From assembly GCF_905220415.1 (NCBI RefSeq), contig NC_059553.1, positions 2,070,501 through 2,134,500 of the forward strand: 64,000 nt of DNA. The letters run 5' to 3'. A program made the position numbers and the translations under genes. Of the stretch, positions 12,601 through 23,500 are shown in pieces. The stretch is from Colias croceus (taxonomy: Eukaryota > Arthropoda > Insecta > Lepidoptera > Pieridae). The notes under the pieces are model-generated. The model saw nothing but the letters and a program-made list of their open reading frames with translations, had not been told where the DNA came from and did not search any database. Each line of letters opens with the position of its first letter. Positions within the stretch are counted from its first letter, which is position 1.

Positions 12601-14988
12601 TTTTTAAAAATAAAACGAGAAATATCCAAAAATGTTACATTAAACGCTCCCATACATTTTATTTCCCATACATTTTGTATTCATAGCAGATTTTCGAAGT
12701 GATGTCCTCATTGTGAAATACAATGAGGAGCTCTATTTACAGTTTCTAAATGAACTTCCCTTCAAATTTGCGAAGTAATTAAAGCAGAAAACCAAAAAAA
12801 GAAAGAAAAAGCTAAAATCTTTGTTGGTTCTTAAATGTACTAGGTTGATCCAAAAGTAATGATAATTGGGTATTTCCTGTGCACATAAAAATATAAAACA
12901 AATGTTTTTTGCTTGCTCATGTATTCACTAAGTAATCACAAAAAAATCATATCACCAGGCCACGTTTCCAATTATTTACATTAATTTGAATGTGAACCGT
13001 GCGTGCCAGAATGTTTCCCGACGAAAAGAAGAAACAACGATTCGACATGTAGAGGGTAAATTTCTAAATTTTTAATGATATCAGGATAATTTTTTGTCAC
13101 GTTTTGTGATCATGGACGTTACCCGAGTTCACCATGTTTATGCTGAAACCAAAAAAACAATCAATGTCCTGGATGCGAGCTTCCAAAGTGACGATGAAGA
13201 AATTCAAAGTGAAAATCAGTAGGTTAGATTAAAGCGGTAGTTTTTTGGGACGCTGAAGAAATAATTATGGTGGAATATTTTAAAAAGGTAGCCACTTTAT
13301 TGGGCTCTTACTAAACAGACCAAATTAAAAGATTGCGGTAGGTTAGTAAGGAAAAGAGACATGGCAAACTGCGGACCTGAACGCTGTTTCACCAAGACAA
13401 CGCACCAGATCACAAAGCGTCAGTTGCGATGGCTGCCATTCAAAAATCGGCATTCCAAATGCTTGAACACCTACCCTATTTTTTAGATCTAGCTCCTATT
13501 TACTTTTATCTCTTTCCTCGGCACAAGAAACACTTTCTTAGCAATAAATTATTTTAAGACGACAGCGAAGTGATGGCCGCGTGGAGGGGTTTTTGTGGAT
13601 GAAGTCAAAGTTTTTTTTTTTAAGTTTAGGAAAAAAAATATTGAAGTATATTTTCTAGTTAGAAGACTACCTAGAGAACTACATAATTATTATAACTGTA
13701 ATGACCTTGTTTAATATTGATTATCATTACTTTTGGATCAACCCATGAACATGGGATATTCGTATCTCATACTAAATGTATGGGAGGGTTTAAAGTTAAT
13801 TTTTTAGATATTTCTCGTTTTATTTTTAAAAATTTATTATGGCCATTTTACTCATTAGGTTAAATACTTTCGATATCAGTTTAAAGTTTTTTGATATCTG
13901 TAATAGTTACGGAATAATCGCCTGTGCACACTTAACGATTACACCCTGTATACTATATCTGCTCTTTTACATGAAAACTTATTATCTTTTTAATGAATTT
14001 CTCTAAAAAAATTCATTGGTGAAAGAAGACTTGAAACTAAAAAAGAACTTATTATCTGTACTATACGAAAATGAAACCTCAAAATTTCTGCGACTTAGCA
14101 CTTACTATGTCTCCGTGTCACTTACGTGTCTAAAAGTAACTCTAGACGCGTTTAGTGTCTAAAGTAGGCCAAGCCTGTATCTAAGACAATAGTCACTACT
14201 CGTCATACACGATTTTGCGGTAATTGCTCATTCGGAACATATTTTTTTTATCTTTTTTTATTTAGGGTTTTTTGTCCTAAAGGACGATGACAATCCCATC
14301 GTACCTTGTACAAATATATAACACTTAACAAACTATATTAACTATATTTTAAATTTAAAGTTGAATAGCATTGCAAACGGTTCACTATTTTCATAAAAAA
14401 GAAGCAATAGGAGACAAAAAGTAAGATAGAATAGAAAAAAAATTATGTAAGTGATTTGAGTTAAGTTGGTATGATTCTTAAGTGATAATAAGCGTATTTT
14501 ATCAATAAAAAACTGAATAGAATTATAAAATGTCAGTAAAATAATAAGACAGTAAATAATAAATCCAACACTCCTTCCACATTACTGCTTATTAGACAAT
14601 TAAACTGAAACTTTTTTGGATTTTAAAATATCTGATATAATTTATGATATTTTATGATGATAAGATGTACCAGAAAAAACTCAACCTCAGTAATCTAAAG
14701 ATAACAGAAAAACGATTATCTAAATTAAACTGAAGTCAACCAACTTTACATAATCTGTGGTTCCAAGACAAACGAAAACATCAATTATATTGTCGTCCTA
14801 AATAATTAATGCTGAAATAAATGTGTTTGATTCCATCGTAAGACGTCTTTTGATTATATTAATAGCCTAATTAAAAATGGCCATTGAATTTAATAAAATC
14901 CTAAATTAATTTGAAATTGTTATGAAAAGTATAAATAAAAACAATACATACAACTACGACCAAGAACTTGTAAGTCTACTTCACTCAT
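614..14988 (-). CDS. SV2-like MFS transporter, gene 1 (complete, 10 exons)
   Basis: Exons, 5' to 3' on the minus strand: 14958-14988, 11748-11978, 6199-6361, 5628-5809, 4644-4828, 3667-3836, 3112-3268, 1840-2114, 1257-1384, 614-657. They join in frame to 1566 nt (521 aa plus TAG), with GT-AG borders throughout. The protein starts MSEVDLQVLGPQDEPEH. It carries the MFS motif A GFLTDTYGRKR (about residues 97-107), PESPK (229-233) after TM6, a TM7-TM8 loop with an NGT sequon (N342) and Cys348/Cys371, and ends LFLPTKKT. Hydrophobic stretches fit the 12 helices of the SV2/SVOP branch of MFS, so it is probably a membrane transporter of a small organic solute; the substrate cannot be read from sequence. 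Its closest relative here is gene 3. Intron 2 is swollen to 5.4 kb by transposons. The start is chosen by conservation of the short first exon in genes 3 and 4. Confidence 0.88.
2324..2534 (-). mobile_element. Helitron-like non-autonomous element, 3' end degraded
   Basis: Lies in intron 7 of gene 1. On the minus strand it runs from an ATTATAAATGCGA-like 5' part to a CGGGCGGAAA 3' part. It closely matches the intact copy at 53217-53440, which ends in CTAG, but here the CTAG end is lost. Gene 3 lacks it. Confidence 0.55.
3411..3557. repeat. Interspersed repeat, GTCAGAAGTGAAACTTCTT family, copy 1
   Basis: About 147 bp in intron 6 of gene 1. It opens with GTCAGAAGTGAAACTTCTT and contains the inverse AAGAAGTTTGACTTCTGAC near the other end, then CTCGGCCC. 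A second copy lies at 46438-46583, and the outer motif also occurs in the repeats at 38085 and 51300. Gene 3 has no copy at the matching place. Class not determined. Confidence 0.5.
3955..4233 (+). mobile_element. Degenerate LINE 3' tail and Helitron-like end
   Basis: Intron 5 of gene 1. A GGCCGGCAACACATT part and a GGACGGCGGGCATCAC part resemble a common lepidopteran non-LTR 3' tail. They are followed by a decayed element ending CGCGGGCGGATATCTAG. The same block occurs in gene 3 at about 21700-21983, so it predates the duplication. Confidence 0.4.
6548..6747 (-). mobile_element. tRNA-headed SINE with 12-bp target duplication
   Basis: Intron 2 of gene 1. Read on the minus strand, it starts with CCGCCTCCTTGGTACAGTGG and holds a B-box GGGTTCGATTCCC. 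The target duplication TTACAAACTATA is exact at 6536-6547 and 6748-6759. The head is a pseudo-tRNA, not a functional gene. Gene 3 has no SINE here, so it inserted after duplication or was lost there. Related SINEs lie at 10776 and 28588. Confidence 0.8.
7356..8500 (+). mobile_element. piggyBac-like remnant
   Basis: TTAA at 7352-7355 is followed directly by CCCTAGAAGTCC, the usual look of a piggyBac terminus. From 8186 the plus strand encodes MSCKDFMKKLSTDLKVPW followed by TLRDNI, resembling the C-terminal part of piggyBac transposases, then stops. The right terminus was not found, so the end given is approximate. A Helitron sits within it. Confidence 0.45.
7655..7823 (+). mobile_element. Helitron-like element, 169 bp
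   Basis: Starts TCTAATATATAAAAATC and ends GGCGGACCGCTAG, with T following. A near-identical element lies at 30742-30911. The 5' TC, 3' CTAG and lack of TIRs fit a non-autonomous Helitron. Confidence 0.65.
9860..10046 (-). mobile_element. Helitron-like element with (ACAG)n tract
   Basis: On the minus strand it runs from TCCATACTAATATTATAAA to GGGCGGACCACTAG. An internal (GACA)n run lies near 9988-10013. Relatives: 36508 and 52370. Confidence 0.6.
10206..10378 (+). mobile_element. Truncated Helitron-like element
   Basis: ATACTAATATTATAAAGAGG head closely matching 52370-52549, but without the CGGGCGAAGCC...CTAG end. Confidence 0.45.
10776..10960 (+). mobile_element. tRNA-headed SINE shared with gene 3
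   Basis: Pseudo-tRNA head with a decayed B-box GAGTTCGATTCAC, then a body that also occurs in the SINE at 6548-6747 (CACCTTTTTGTCC, AAAATCGATCAG, GAACAGATG). Gene 3 carries the matching copy at 28588, and both are followed by the same GAGCGATTACTAAACAGACT intron sequence. The insertion therefore predates the duplication. Confidence 0.65.
11414..11647 (+). mobile_element. Helitron, 234 bp, proven by paralogous empty site
   Basis: Starts TCTATATATATATAAAAC and ends GCAAAAGCTAG. Flanks read CAATAA before and TATGAA after. In gene 3 near 29754-29768 the same flanks join directly as CAATAATATGAA, so the element inserted between A and T with no target duplication. A short stem (CGCA/TGCG) sits just before CTAG. 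All of this fits Helitron transposition. Confidence 0.85.
12485..13948. mobile_element. Foldback element with ~150-bp inverted termini, split by a mariner
   Basis: Left end CAGGGTGTAATCGTTAAG and right end CTTAACGATTACACCCTG. The inverted arms stay alike for about 150-175 bp inward, with few mismatches. TA lies on both sides. Without the nested mariner the element would be roughly 560 bp, so it is a MITE-like foldback. Lies in intron 1 of gene 1. Confidence 0.75.
12842..13744 (+). pseudogene. Mariner transposon with broken transposase
   Basis: Terminal repeats GGTTGATCCAAAAGTAATGA and its complement near 13724-13743. About 13388-13545 translates to pieces HQDNAPDHKASVAMAAIQKS and LEHLPYFLDLAPIYFYLFP, the hallmark region of mariner transposase (consensus HQDNAPAH, YSPDLAPxDFxLFP). 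At about 0.9 kb it is shorter than the usual 1.3 kb and has stops. It sits inside the foldback element. Confidence 0.8.
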
Positions 14989-15081
14989 TTTCACTTGTAT
15001 TTATTAAAATAATGCACAAAAATAACACTTAGACATTGTAGCTGATAAAAGTAGAATGCTACTGTACTAAATGTTTCAAAT

Positions 15082-15089
15082 TATTTATA
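15082..15089 (-). promoter_or_regulatory. Candidate TATA box of gene 1
   Basis: TATAAATA on the minus strand, about 100 bp upstream of the start codon in exon 1. The same octamer sits at the same distance upstream of gene 3. Conservation by itself reflects recent duplication, so this is position-based inference; no start-site data are available. Confidence 0.35.
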
Positions 15090-15707
15090 TCTTTCCAGCC
15101 TTGGCGTAAGAAAACTATTTTATCTTGAGCTATCAAAGTCTATAACAAACCTCCTTTCTCATATTATGTTAGTCTGATACAGGAAGTTCAAGATAAATTG
15201 GTTAATAAATGTTTCACTAAGATAATTTCATATAACCTGAGCAAATTATTGTGGTGTAATACATTGAAATGTCTTACGACACTTGTTAGAATTAAAAATA
15301 GTGTTAGCTTAAACAATAACAATCTACAAGATACTTATAAACTTTACACGAATAATTAGTTTCGAGGATCAATTTGAGGAAGTTATAATTTGTTCAGTGG
15401 CTGCTTAAGGGCTCTAGATAGGTCAAAGGTCGTCAGAATTCTGCCACTTCAGACCATAGTTTAAACTATTGTTGGGTTTAGCATTGTTTTATCTTTATAA
15501 CTTAAGGAATGTAAATTATAAAATTATATATTTCCTACATTCTAGAATGTATTCAATATAATATTACTCCTGCACCTAACATGGATACGAAATACTAGTC
15601 AAAATTATCCGTCAATGATTCATTTTTTTGGTGATTTTGCACTTAACAGTAAGGTGAATAATAAAAAAACTGTGACTTGACAAAAATTTACTTTAATAAT
15701 CTTATTG
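15090..15707. other. Spacer between gene 1 and locus 2: no gene seen
   Basis: Upstream of gene 1. The part near the gene aligns with the sequence upstream of gene 3 (31450-31640). No ORF or recognisable element. Confidence 0.4.
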
Positions 15708-17084
15708 TTAACAATTTATAAAAAGTATCATCTTCATTTTAAAAATAACGCCAAGGAAGTAATTACCTGAAACAAAATAGAATTCAATATCTTAAAGAAA
15801 CGTATAGGAAAGAAATCGTGGGAAATCAAAAATAAACAAAAAATACCAAATACCAACAAATATGAAAAAAATATGTACAAGTTCATAGGCAATCTTCTAC
15901 GGACACATAGCCTCTTATAACATTACTCAATATAATCGTTATAAATACTTACCAAATAAAAGGGATGCTAAAGAAAATAGTGGTACAACACATCCAATGT
16001 TGAGCAATATTGGAAACATGACATTCCCAAATAAGGTCCCAGTGCGACCCGACATCATAATGAAACTCATTGCTAGCGACCTGCAAATTAATATTGCTTT
16101 ACTTAAGGTGTAATACATACGGCGTTCCACAGGGGTCTTTAATGGTCCAATGTTATTTATATTTTATACAATTAATTAACCTTTACAATTAATATTTAAT
16201 AACATTAATATGCCCATATATGCTGTTTTTAACCTTATAATAATATAACGGGGATGTAAAAAGCGTTGGAAACATAACATAGTTATTGTGAATAGTAAAT
16301 AGGAAAAAACAACATATCAAAATAATTTACAAAAGTAGCAATCAAATGTATCCATAACAAGTGATAACTGCGTTTAAAACAACCGACTTCAAACTTGCAC
16401 TTGCAACATTTACAAATACAGACAAAAATGCTCATAAAATAAAAACTACTGGGCCAATCCGGATAAAATTTTTATGGGACCAATTCGACACCATCCCGCA
16501 TCGAACAAAAAAAGAACACGTAAATCGGTTCAGAAACCTCGGAGTAATCGGTGTACATACCTACATAAAAAAAACAATCCGGCCGAATTGATAACCTCCT
16601 CCTTTTTTTGAAGTCGGTTAAAAATTATAAAATAAGAAATAGATGACGTTTCTTATATGAATCGTATATACGTAAAATTACATCATATTTATGTTCAAAA
16701 AACTAAAAATGATAATAGCAATTGAAAGTCTTCATAGTTATATTAAATCCAACCTCATTGACTATATAAATTAAACATCTCGAGTAACCAATTAAAATAC
16801 TCTCACTTGCCTGCAACTAGTCGGAAAGTACTCCAGAACCATAGCCTGAGTAAGACTTATCATTGCCCTGGCAGCCGATACATCAGTTGAGAATAATGAT
16901 ACCAGCGCTGTTTTAGACGCCGCCCATTGCAAATCAACCGTGCAACCCGTTGAAATCAAGCCACAAATTATAAGCAGGTTATTTTTGCCCATTTATTCAC
17001 TAACAAGCTTGTAACTATGTTAGGGAGAACACAAATACAGCCCAGTATGACAGAATACAAATAGGTTTCAGTACCAATGCGTAC
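15708..17084 (-). pseudogene. Truncated SV2-like pseudogene (last three exons only), locus 2
   Basis: Three exon-like blocks: 16811-17084, 15953-16080 and 15708-15766, matching exons 8-10 of gene 4. The exon 8 block is 274 nt instead of 275. One base is lost in the run coding VNKMGK (near 16991-16995), giving a frameshift and a TAA at 16968-16970. Arg and Gly residues conserved in the others are changed in CTVDLQW. The last exon also has an extra base, giving a tail unlike that of gene 4. No exon 1-7 lies between it and gene 3 (17.08-17.52 kb). It keeps a GC donor, AG|GCAAGT. It is best explained as the cut end of a segmental duplication. A chimeric transcript cannot be excluded. Confidence 0.85.
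16356..16624 (+). mobile_element. Interspersed element, AACCGACTTC...GAAGTCGGTT family, copy 1
   Basis: Lies in the exon 8-9 intron of locus 2. It starts about AACAAGTGATAACTGCG and ends TTTGAAGTCGGTTAAAAA. Gene 4 has the uninterrupted site near 34970-34985. It contains a 76-codon open frame that I treat as incidental. Class not certain (short inverted AACCGACTTC motifs). Confidence 0.65.
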
Positions 17085-17438
17085 CTGGGAACAGTAATGG
17101 TGTATTACGTGATATTTATTGTACAAATAAATAAAATTGAATAAGATTTCACTAGATAGGTACATTACATATATTTTTGTATTATATTATGATCATCGAC
17201 TAGATAGGTTTCTCGGAACTTATATTTTATTTTTTCTGTTTTTTATTCAATATATTCCTTTCAATACAATATATTCCGAGACTGTCTGGTACCGATAAAA
17301 GTAATTAGATTACCTATCAAATAGAAAAAAACGTCACGATGGCTTTCAAACTTGCACAACAAAATTTTGTAAACAGATAGGACCTGTAGGAGTCCATCTC
17401 ACAAAAAGAAATAAAATAAGAAAGATTAAATAGAATAA

Positions 17439-17444
17439 TTTATT
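17439..17444 (-). promoter_or_regulatory. Poly(A) signal of gene 3
   Basis: AATAAA on the minus strand, 79 nt past the stop codon, at the place matching the signal of gene 1. Confidence 0.55.
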
Positions 17445-17522
17445 AATTTATCATCAAAACAACTTCTCATTTACACAAATAATATAATATGTATTAATAC
17501 TATGTTTAATTCTTCTTTGATT

Positions 17523-20500
17523 CTACGTCATCTTGGTGGGCAAAAATAACGCCATTATACAAGTACCTGAAAAAAATTATTGGTACTTACTAGAATGTAA
17601 CAAGTGATAACTGCGTTAAAAACAACCGACTTAAAACTTGCACTTGCAACATTTACAAATACAGACAAAAATGCTCATAAAATAAAAAATACTGGGCCTA
17701 TCCGAATACAATTTTTATGGGACCAATTTGATGCCATCCCGCATCGAACAAAAAAAGAATCACGTAAATCAGTTCAGAAACCTTGCAGTAATCGGTGTAC
17801 ATACATTAAAAAAAAACATACCGGCCGAATTGATAACCTCCACCTTTTTTTTGAAGTCGGTTAAAAACTGAAAATTACATGTAGAAAGTATCTACGATCT
17901 TATTGTGGAAACATATCCAATTTTAATATTTATTTCTACACAGTGTTATAATAAGGCTACAAGTTACCATCATTTTTCTTTTTGTTTTAACGTACTCGCC
18001 TGAAGAACTGTCATACTGGTACAAATGACCCAATAATTTCTGTTAGTATTTCCTGGCCTAAGTTTATACTGTCTTATTAGAAACATCTCACAAGATGGAT
18101 GGGTGACATCTCTTGATCGATTTTCATTTCAGAGAAATAGTTTAATGCTTAGGTTTAATGGTATTCTGCGTACTGTCACTTTTGGATAATCCATTTTGGG
18201 ACTGAAATTGATCTCTCGGCTCTACGTTTAAGCGTTAATCAATATAAAAAGATACTGTTCATGGCATCTTTTAAGTCTTAATCCAAAAATAAATCAAATG
18301 ATTTTTATGTACATTTAAAATGAATTTTGTCTGCATATATTATGCTGTATAAAATGGTAATCCATGAACATGATTTTATTCAGCAAAGTGTTGTGCATGA
18401 GCCCACGAAGGATTTTTATGTCAATAAAGTTTTTATTTATTTACATTCTGAGTTGATACGACTAATCTTCGATAGTGCAGTGAAGCCGGAGTACACAGCT
18501 AATCTATAATAATAATTATTATAAAGATAGTCTCACCTAACATAAGTGCAGATAAAGTGAAGAATGGTATCACACACCCCAAGTCCAACAGAATTGGGAA
18601 CGTTACGTTACCAACCAACGTTCCCATACGACCAGCCATCATAACTAGACCCATTGCGAGCGACCTGAAATAATAATTATTAAATAATACGTAATTCATC
18701 ATTCAGTCCATGCTACATCTGTTTATTGTGCTGTTTCTGAGCAAAGTATACTTGATGAGAATGTTAGTGTCAGTTTTTTGGGACCTATAATTTGTAGACT
18801 TGATGGAATGTTTCAGGCGGACAGGTAAGATTAGGTCTTGTTAGAACTTTATTTAGGTTAATTAGATATAAGTTGGTCTGCGTTAAAAAAGTTGATGTAA
18901 CGATAGTAATGTTAGTTTTATTTCTTAGAACTACAAGTTTTTGTAACGAAATGTTATTTTATATTGATAAATCATCCGCATACGAAATTTCATCGACACT
19001 AAGTATTTAACTATTAATTAAACGAAGTTATATACAAATAATCATAGCAAGTTTACTAGTATTAAACTTTGTACCAACCTATAACTAGTTGGGAATAGTT
19101 CCAGGACCATAGCTTGCGTCAAACTCAACATTGCCCGCGCGGTAGACACATCAGTTGAAAATAACGATACCAATAGAATCTTAGACACAGTCCATCTCAG
19201 GCCAATCGTACAGCCCACAGATAATAAACCGCAGACGAGGAATAGGTTCTTCTTGCCGACCTTATTCACTAGGATGCTCGTGATGATACATGGTACTAGA
19301 CAGATACAACCTAATATGACTGTGTTTAGATATGTTTCGTCTCCGCTCCGTACCTGCAATTTGTAACGATTAATGAGGACAAAGCTTTGCATGCAAAGTA
19401 AGAATTATAGATTGGTGAAAATTAAATTGTAATTAGATTTAGGTAGTAACCACGTAGTAACTCATATTATGTAGTGTACTAAAATATAGATAACGCACTT
19501 TTTAGCTTTGTATCATGTTTTAGTTTTACACTGTAAATTTATTATTGTGTTTGAATTGTATTGACCTGCAATTGTTATTGCAACTTTGTGGTGTTAAATA
19601 AATGATCTTTCTTTCTTTCAAAGTTTTTATTGTTTAACCTTGTTACATTGATGGTTTTTGTTCACATTGATAAAATATATCAGTTATTATAAGTGGTATT
19701 TTAATATTGAACATTCGAGAATTTTCTAATTAAGAATTTCCTAGGACTCTTTAGTCCACTAGGAGCAAATATTTAAGAAAATTTGAGCTTAGTTTATACG
19801 TAGTTTATTAAAGAATAAACTACGTATAAACTAAGCTCAAATTTCTAGCTAAATCGGTTTGGCTTTGTCAAAATCGATCCTTAAAAGCTTCAGATAAAAG
19901 AATAAAGCCATGATACCAATAAAATGAACCAAAATTGAAAGCTGAGGCTGCAGCCCCCCTAGACAAGTGGCTTTCTATTAGCGTAACGTTTGATAGAATA
20001 GATTATGAATGTATGAGATTGACGTAAGCTGTCGATACATTTATCTACAGCTTATGTCAATCTCATACATTCATAATCTATTCTATCAAACGTTACGCTA
20101 AACGAAAGCCACTTGTCTAACCCCTCTGATCGGTTCTACTATAATATACCTGGTCAAGAATATGAAAGATCTAACATTTTTGCTACATTCGCTCCATTTT
20201 CAAATATAGCAGTCACATTGAAGTGTAGAATATCACTAGAGGGCTTATCTATAAACAGCTTTTAGAGAAGTTTCCTGATATTTCAAAATGGTCAAGCAAA
20301 TGTTTCATTTTTGTCTTTTTCAGTGAAGATCTGCATGCCATATTTAATAAGTTCGACTTAGTGTTTTCGTTCGTTCGAGTTAAATTGATTTTGAAGACAT
20401 TTGATGCCAAAATCTTATTAATTTGTAAATCCTTAGATATTTTTTAAATCACCTGTAGGTTGTAAGTATAGGTCTTTTTTGGTTTTCATTCTGAGAAGCA

Positions 20501-23500
20501 TACATACCGGCACACACACGTCGTCCACACTTGTCATGTTAACTTTAATTCTAAGACCATGGGTATATGCGTCCAATATGACACAAAAATCGTCAGTCCC
20601 ATTCTGACTGTAGTTCTCCACTATTGTAGAAAGTTGTGGGAACCACAGCTGAAGTACGTTGTATCTGGAAACAAGATATTGTAAATTTCTTATGGTCTAA
20701 GATCCGAATATAAGTCGACCTGCAACGGCGTGATAATGGAATGAGACTAATTTTATAATAAATTTAGTGTTTTAAAAAATGGGTTGGCTAGGAAAATCCT
20801 GGACAGGACATTTTTAATGATTTAAAAAAAACATTTTTTTTATTAATTGCAGTATCCATATATGTAATAAAAAAAATTATAATAGACTTAAAGTATGAAA
20901 CCTACAGAATGTGCAGTCATAGTCGTTTTCTAATATTTACCCGGACAAACGGCTAGGTTGGCAGGTATAAACAGGTCGGTACCAGTTAGTTTCACTTGAT
21001 AGGATGATGAAAAAAATTATGTCAGCGCTGTTTTATTACAAAATTGTTTTATTATCTCGAAACTGCAATTAATAAAAAATAAAAATAAAAGATTTTTTAA
21101 TAATTAATAAAAAAATATCCTGTCCAGGATTTTCCCAGTCAACCCATTTTTAATACATTTTTTAATACACTAAAGAAAGTCGGAGTCAGATGGAATGGAC
21201 TCCGTTTAGCGGAGAATAGACACGCCTGGGTCTTAGTCGCATTGAACTTGACCAGATTGGCATCGCCCCAGATGGAGATCGCCAGTAAGGACAAGTTTGA
21301 AACGATAGACGAATCAAGTGCATTTAAAATCCTTAAAATAACAATGCTTTATTCATATTATAAGCAATAATCTTCATAGAAATCTAAAATTGGGTAAGTT
21401 ATACTCACTGCATCATTGTGAAGTAGTTTATAAAGCAGAAGAGCAAAAGATACAACAACAAAGGCCGTCGAAACAGCGGTTTGATATTCTCGAAGCCAGC
21501 CGATAGTTGGCTCTTATGTTCGCCTTCCGGAGTCTCAACCATAGCCTGTTTCATTTCGTCTTTCCATAAGTTCACATACTGGAAATATATATAGTAGGAA
21601 TTATTATTTTTTGGTTACGATATTGATTTTTGATTGTTATATTTTTCTGTTCATCCCTACGGCTTACATATAGATAAATTTGAAAGTAACTGTCTGTCTG
21701 TTTTTTTTTCACGCCTACACTAACACAATATTATAACATCGCGAATGCTAACGGGCGGCGGGCATCGCTTTCCATCAGCTTAAGACCCGTCTGCTCGTTT
21801 GCCTTCTAAGTTATACATAAAAATACAGAACCAATTCCTATAAAATTTGGTTAAGAGATAGTTTGTGATCTGAGAAAGTATAGGTATACATAATATAAGG
21901 TTTAAACACGAAAATCCTACGGACACAGGAACTACGTGGGTTTTTCTTTGACAACGCGGGCGAAACCGCGGGCAGATATCTAGCTTCTGATAAGTTGAAA
22001 TAAGTTAATACTAAATTAAAATTGATTATATTTCTCAAAAATTGATTATGATGATTGAATAGTAAGCTCATTGAATTTGAAGCACGATATTATATTTTCT
22101 TTGAAATCATGCGTTTCATTCGAATGTAACTAAATACTATGAAAATGTGGTGGAAACTGAAAAATATTTAAATAAATAATAATTGAATGTCCAATGTTAC
22201 AAAGAAATTTCGACCGATCAATGTATCGAAAATCGAAAATTAAAATACACCACTGTTTTTAATTAGTACACAAATTTTAAGGACATGTTAGCGAATACAT
22301 TATTATCATATGTATGATGTAAGAATTACATAATATCGATAAATAGCAAAGATATAATCATTAATTGTTTATTTAAGAAAGTCTCACTTAAATATTCATT
22401 GATAGTATTTACCTAACATTTGACAATAAAATGAAACAAGAGATGTAGGTACTAACTTCATTTACTTTCCTAAAGTCAAATCTCCCCTTCATACTTCATC
22501 CGGGCTTAGGACCGGCAAAATTACTTTCTTTTTACAATTAATTAAATACGTAGGTATGTAATTACAAAACAAACAATATCAAGGCTAAATTTTTGAAATA
22601 TGATCCCCGAATTTCATTGTTTACCGTTGTAAAATAGGTAGAGGGTAGTGAGTTTTCATAGCAAAATGCTTTTCTTTTTCACCGGAAATGCATATTCTAG
22701 TTCAGGATCCATCGCCCATGTAGCTTTATTTTGATGAGACGCCCAATAATTATTTACTGTACGAAACTCTCGATTGTGGTAGCTTACAGAGGTAACAAAG
22801 ATAAAATGTTTTGATTTGATGGTTCTCAAATATTTATTAGTAACTGAATTTTTTTTTTTGTTCAATCTCAAGATCTAAATTATTCGAAAAAATATTTGTC
22901 CTACAAAATCTATGGTTTGATCAAAGAGTCCCCTCTTTCCAATGTCTATCGATAACGGGTTCATCATAAATGATTACTAACCAGCTGATTTTTTTGTTTT
23001 CACTTAGTTAATATTTATATAATTCAACAGACATATTGTCCTACAAATTGCGTAATAAATATTTGAGAACCATCAAATCAAAACATTTTATCCTTGTTAC
23101 CTCTGTAAGCTACCACAATCGAGAGTTTCGTACAAGAAATTATTGGGCGTCTCATCAAAATAAAGCTACTCACGGAAAATTAGCTACCTATTGTCGCCAT
23201 TGAATTCCATTCCAGGACATTCAAAACAGTTAAACAGAAAAGTCACAGGTTCTCTCGTTATTACAGGAAGTCCATATAAACAAGAGCTCAAAATAAAGAT
23301 AAATATAAATAAATAAATAAATATTTCAGGACAATTTTCACACACGGCACGATCTGATCCCATACTAAGCTTTCGCTTGTGTTATGGAAACCAGATGGCT
23401 GATAAACATACATATATAATTTTAAATATATACTTATATAGATAAATAACACCCAGACACAGAGCAAACATCTATGTTCATCACACAAATATTTGCCCCG

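Larger units (their letters stand above)
439..17290. repeat. Segmental duplication unit A (~17 kb)
   Basis: Homology to unit B starts near GTCACCGTGG (439; GTCACGATGG at 17333). It runs through gene 1, its upstream DNA and locus 2, and ends at GAGACTGTCTGGT (about 17290; matching 35584). Interruptions are later insertions. The alignment was made by eye. Confidence 0.8.

Noticed and set aside
16361..17864. Open frames MITAFKTTDFKLALATFTNT and its sister
   Set aside because: Both lie in copies of the AACCGACTTC repeat; the second copy is altered downstream, and no function is indicated.
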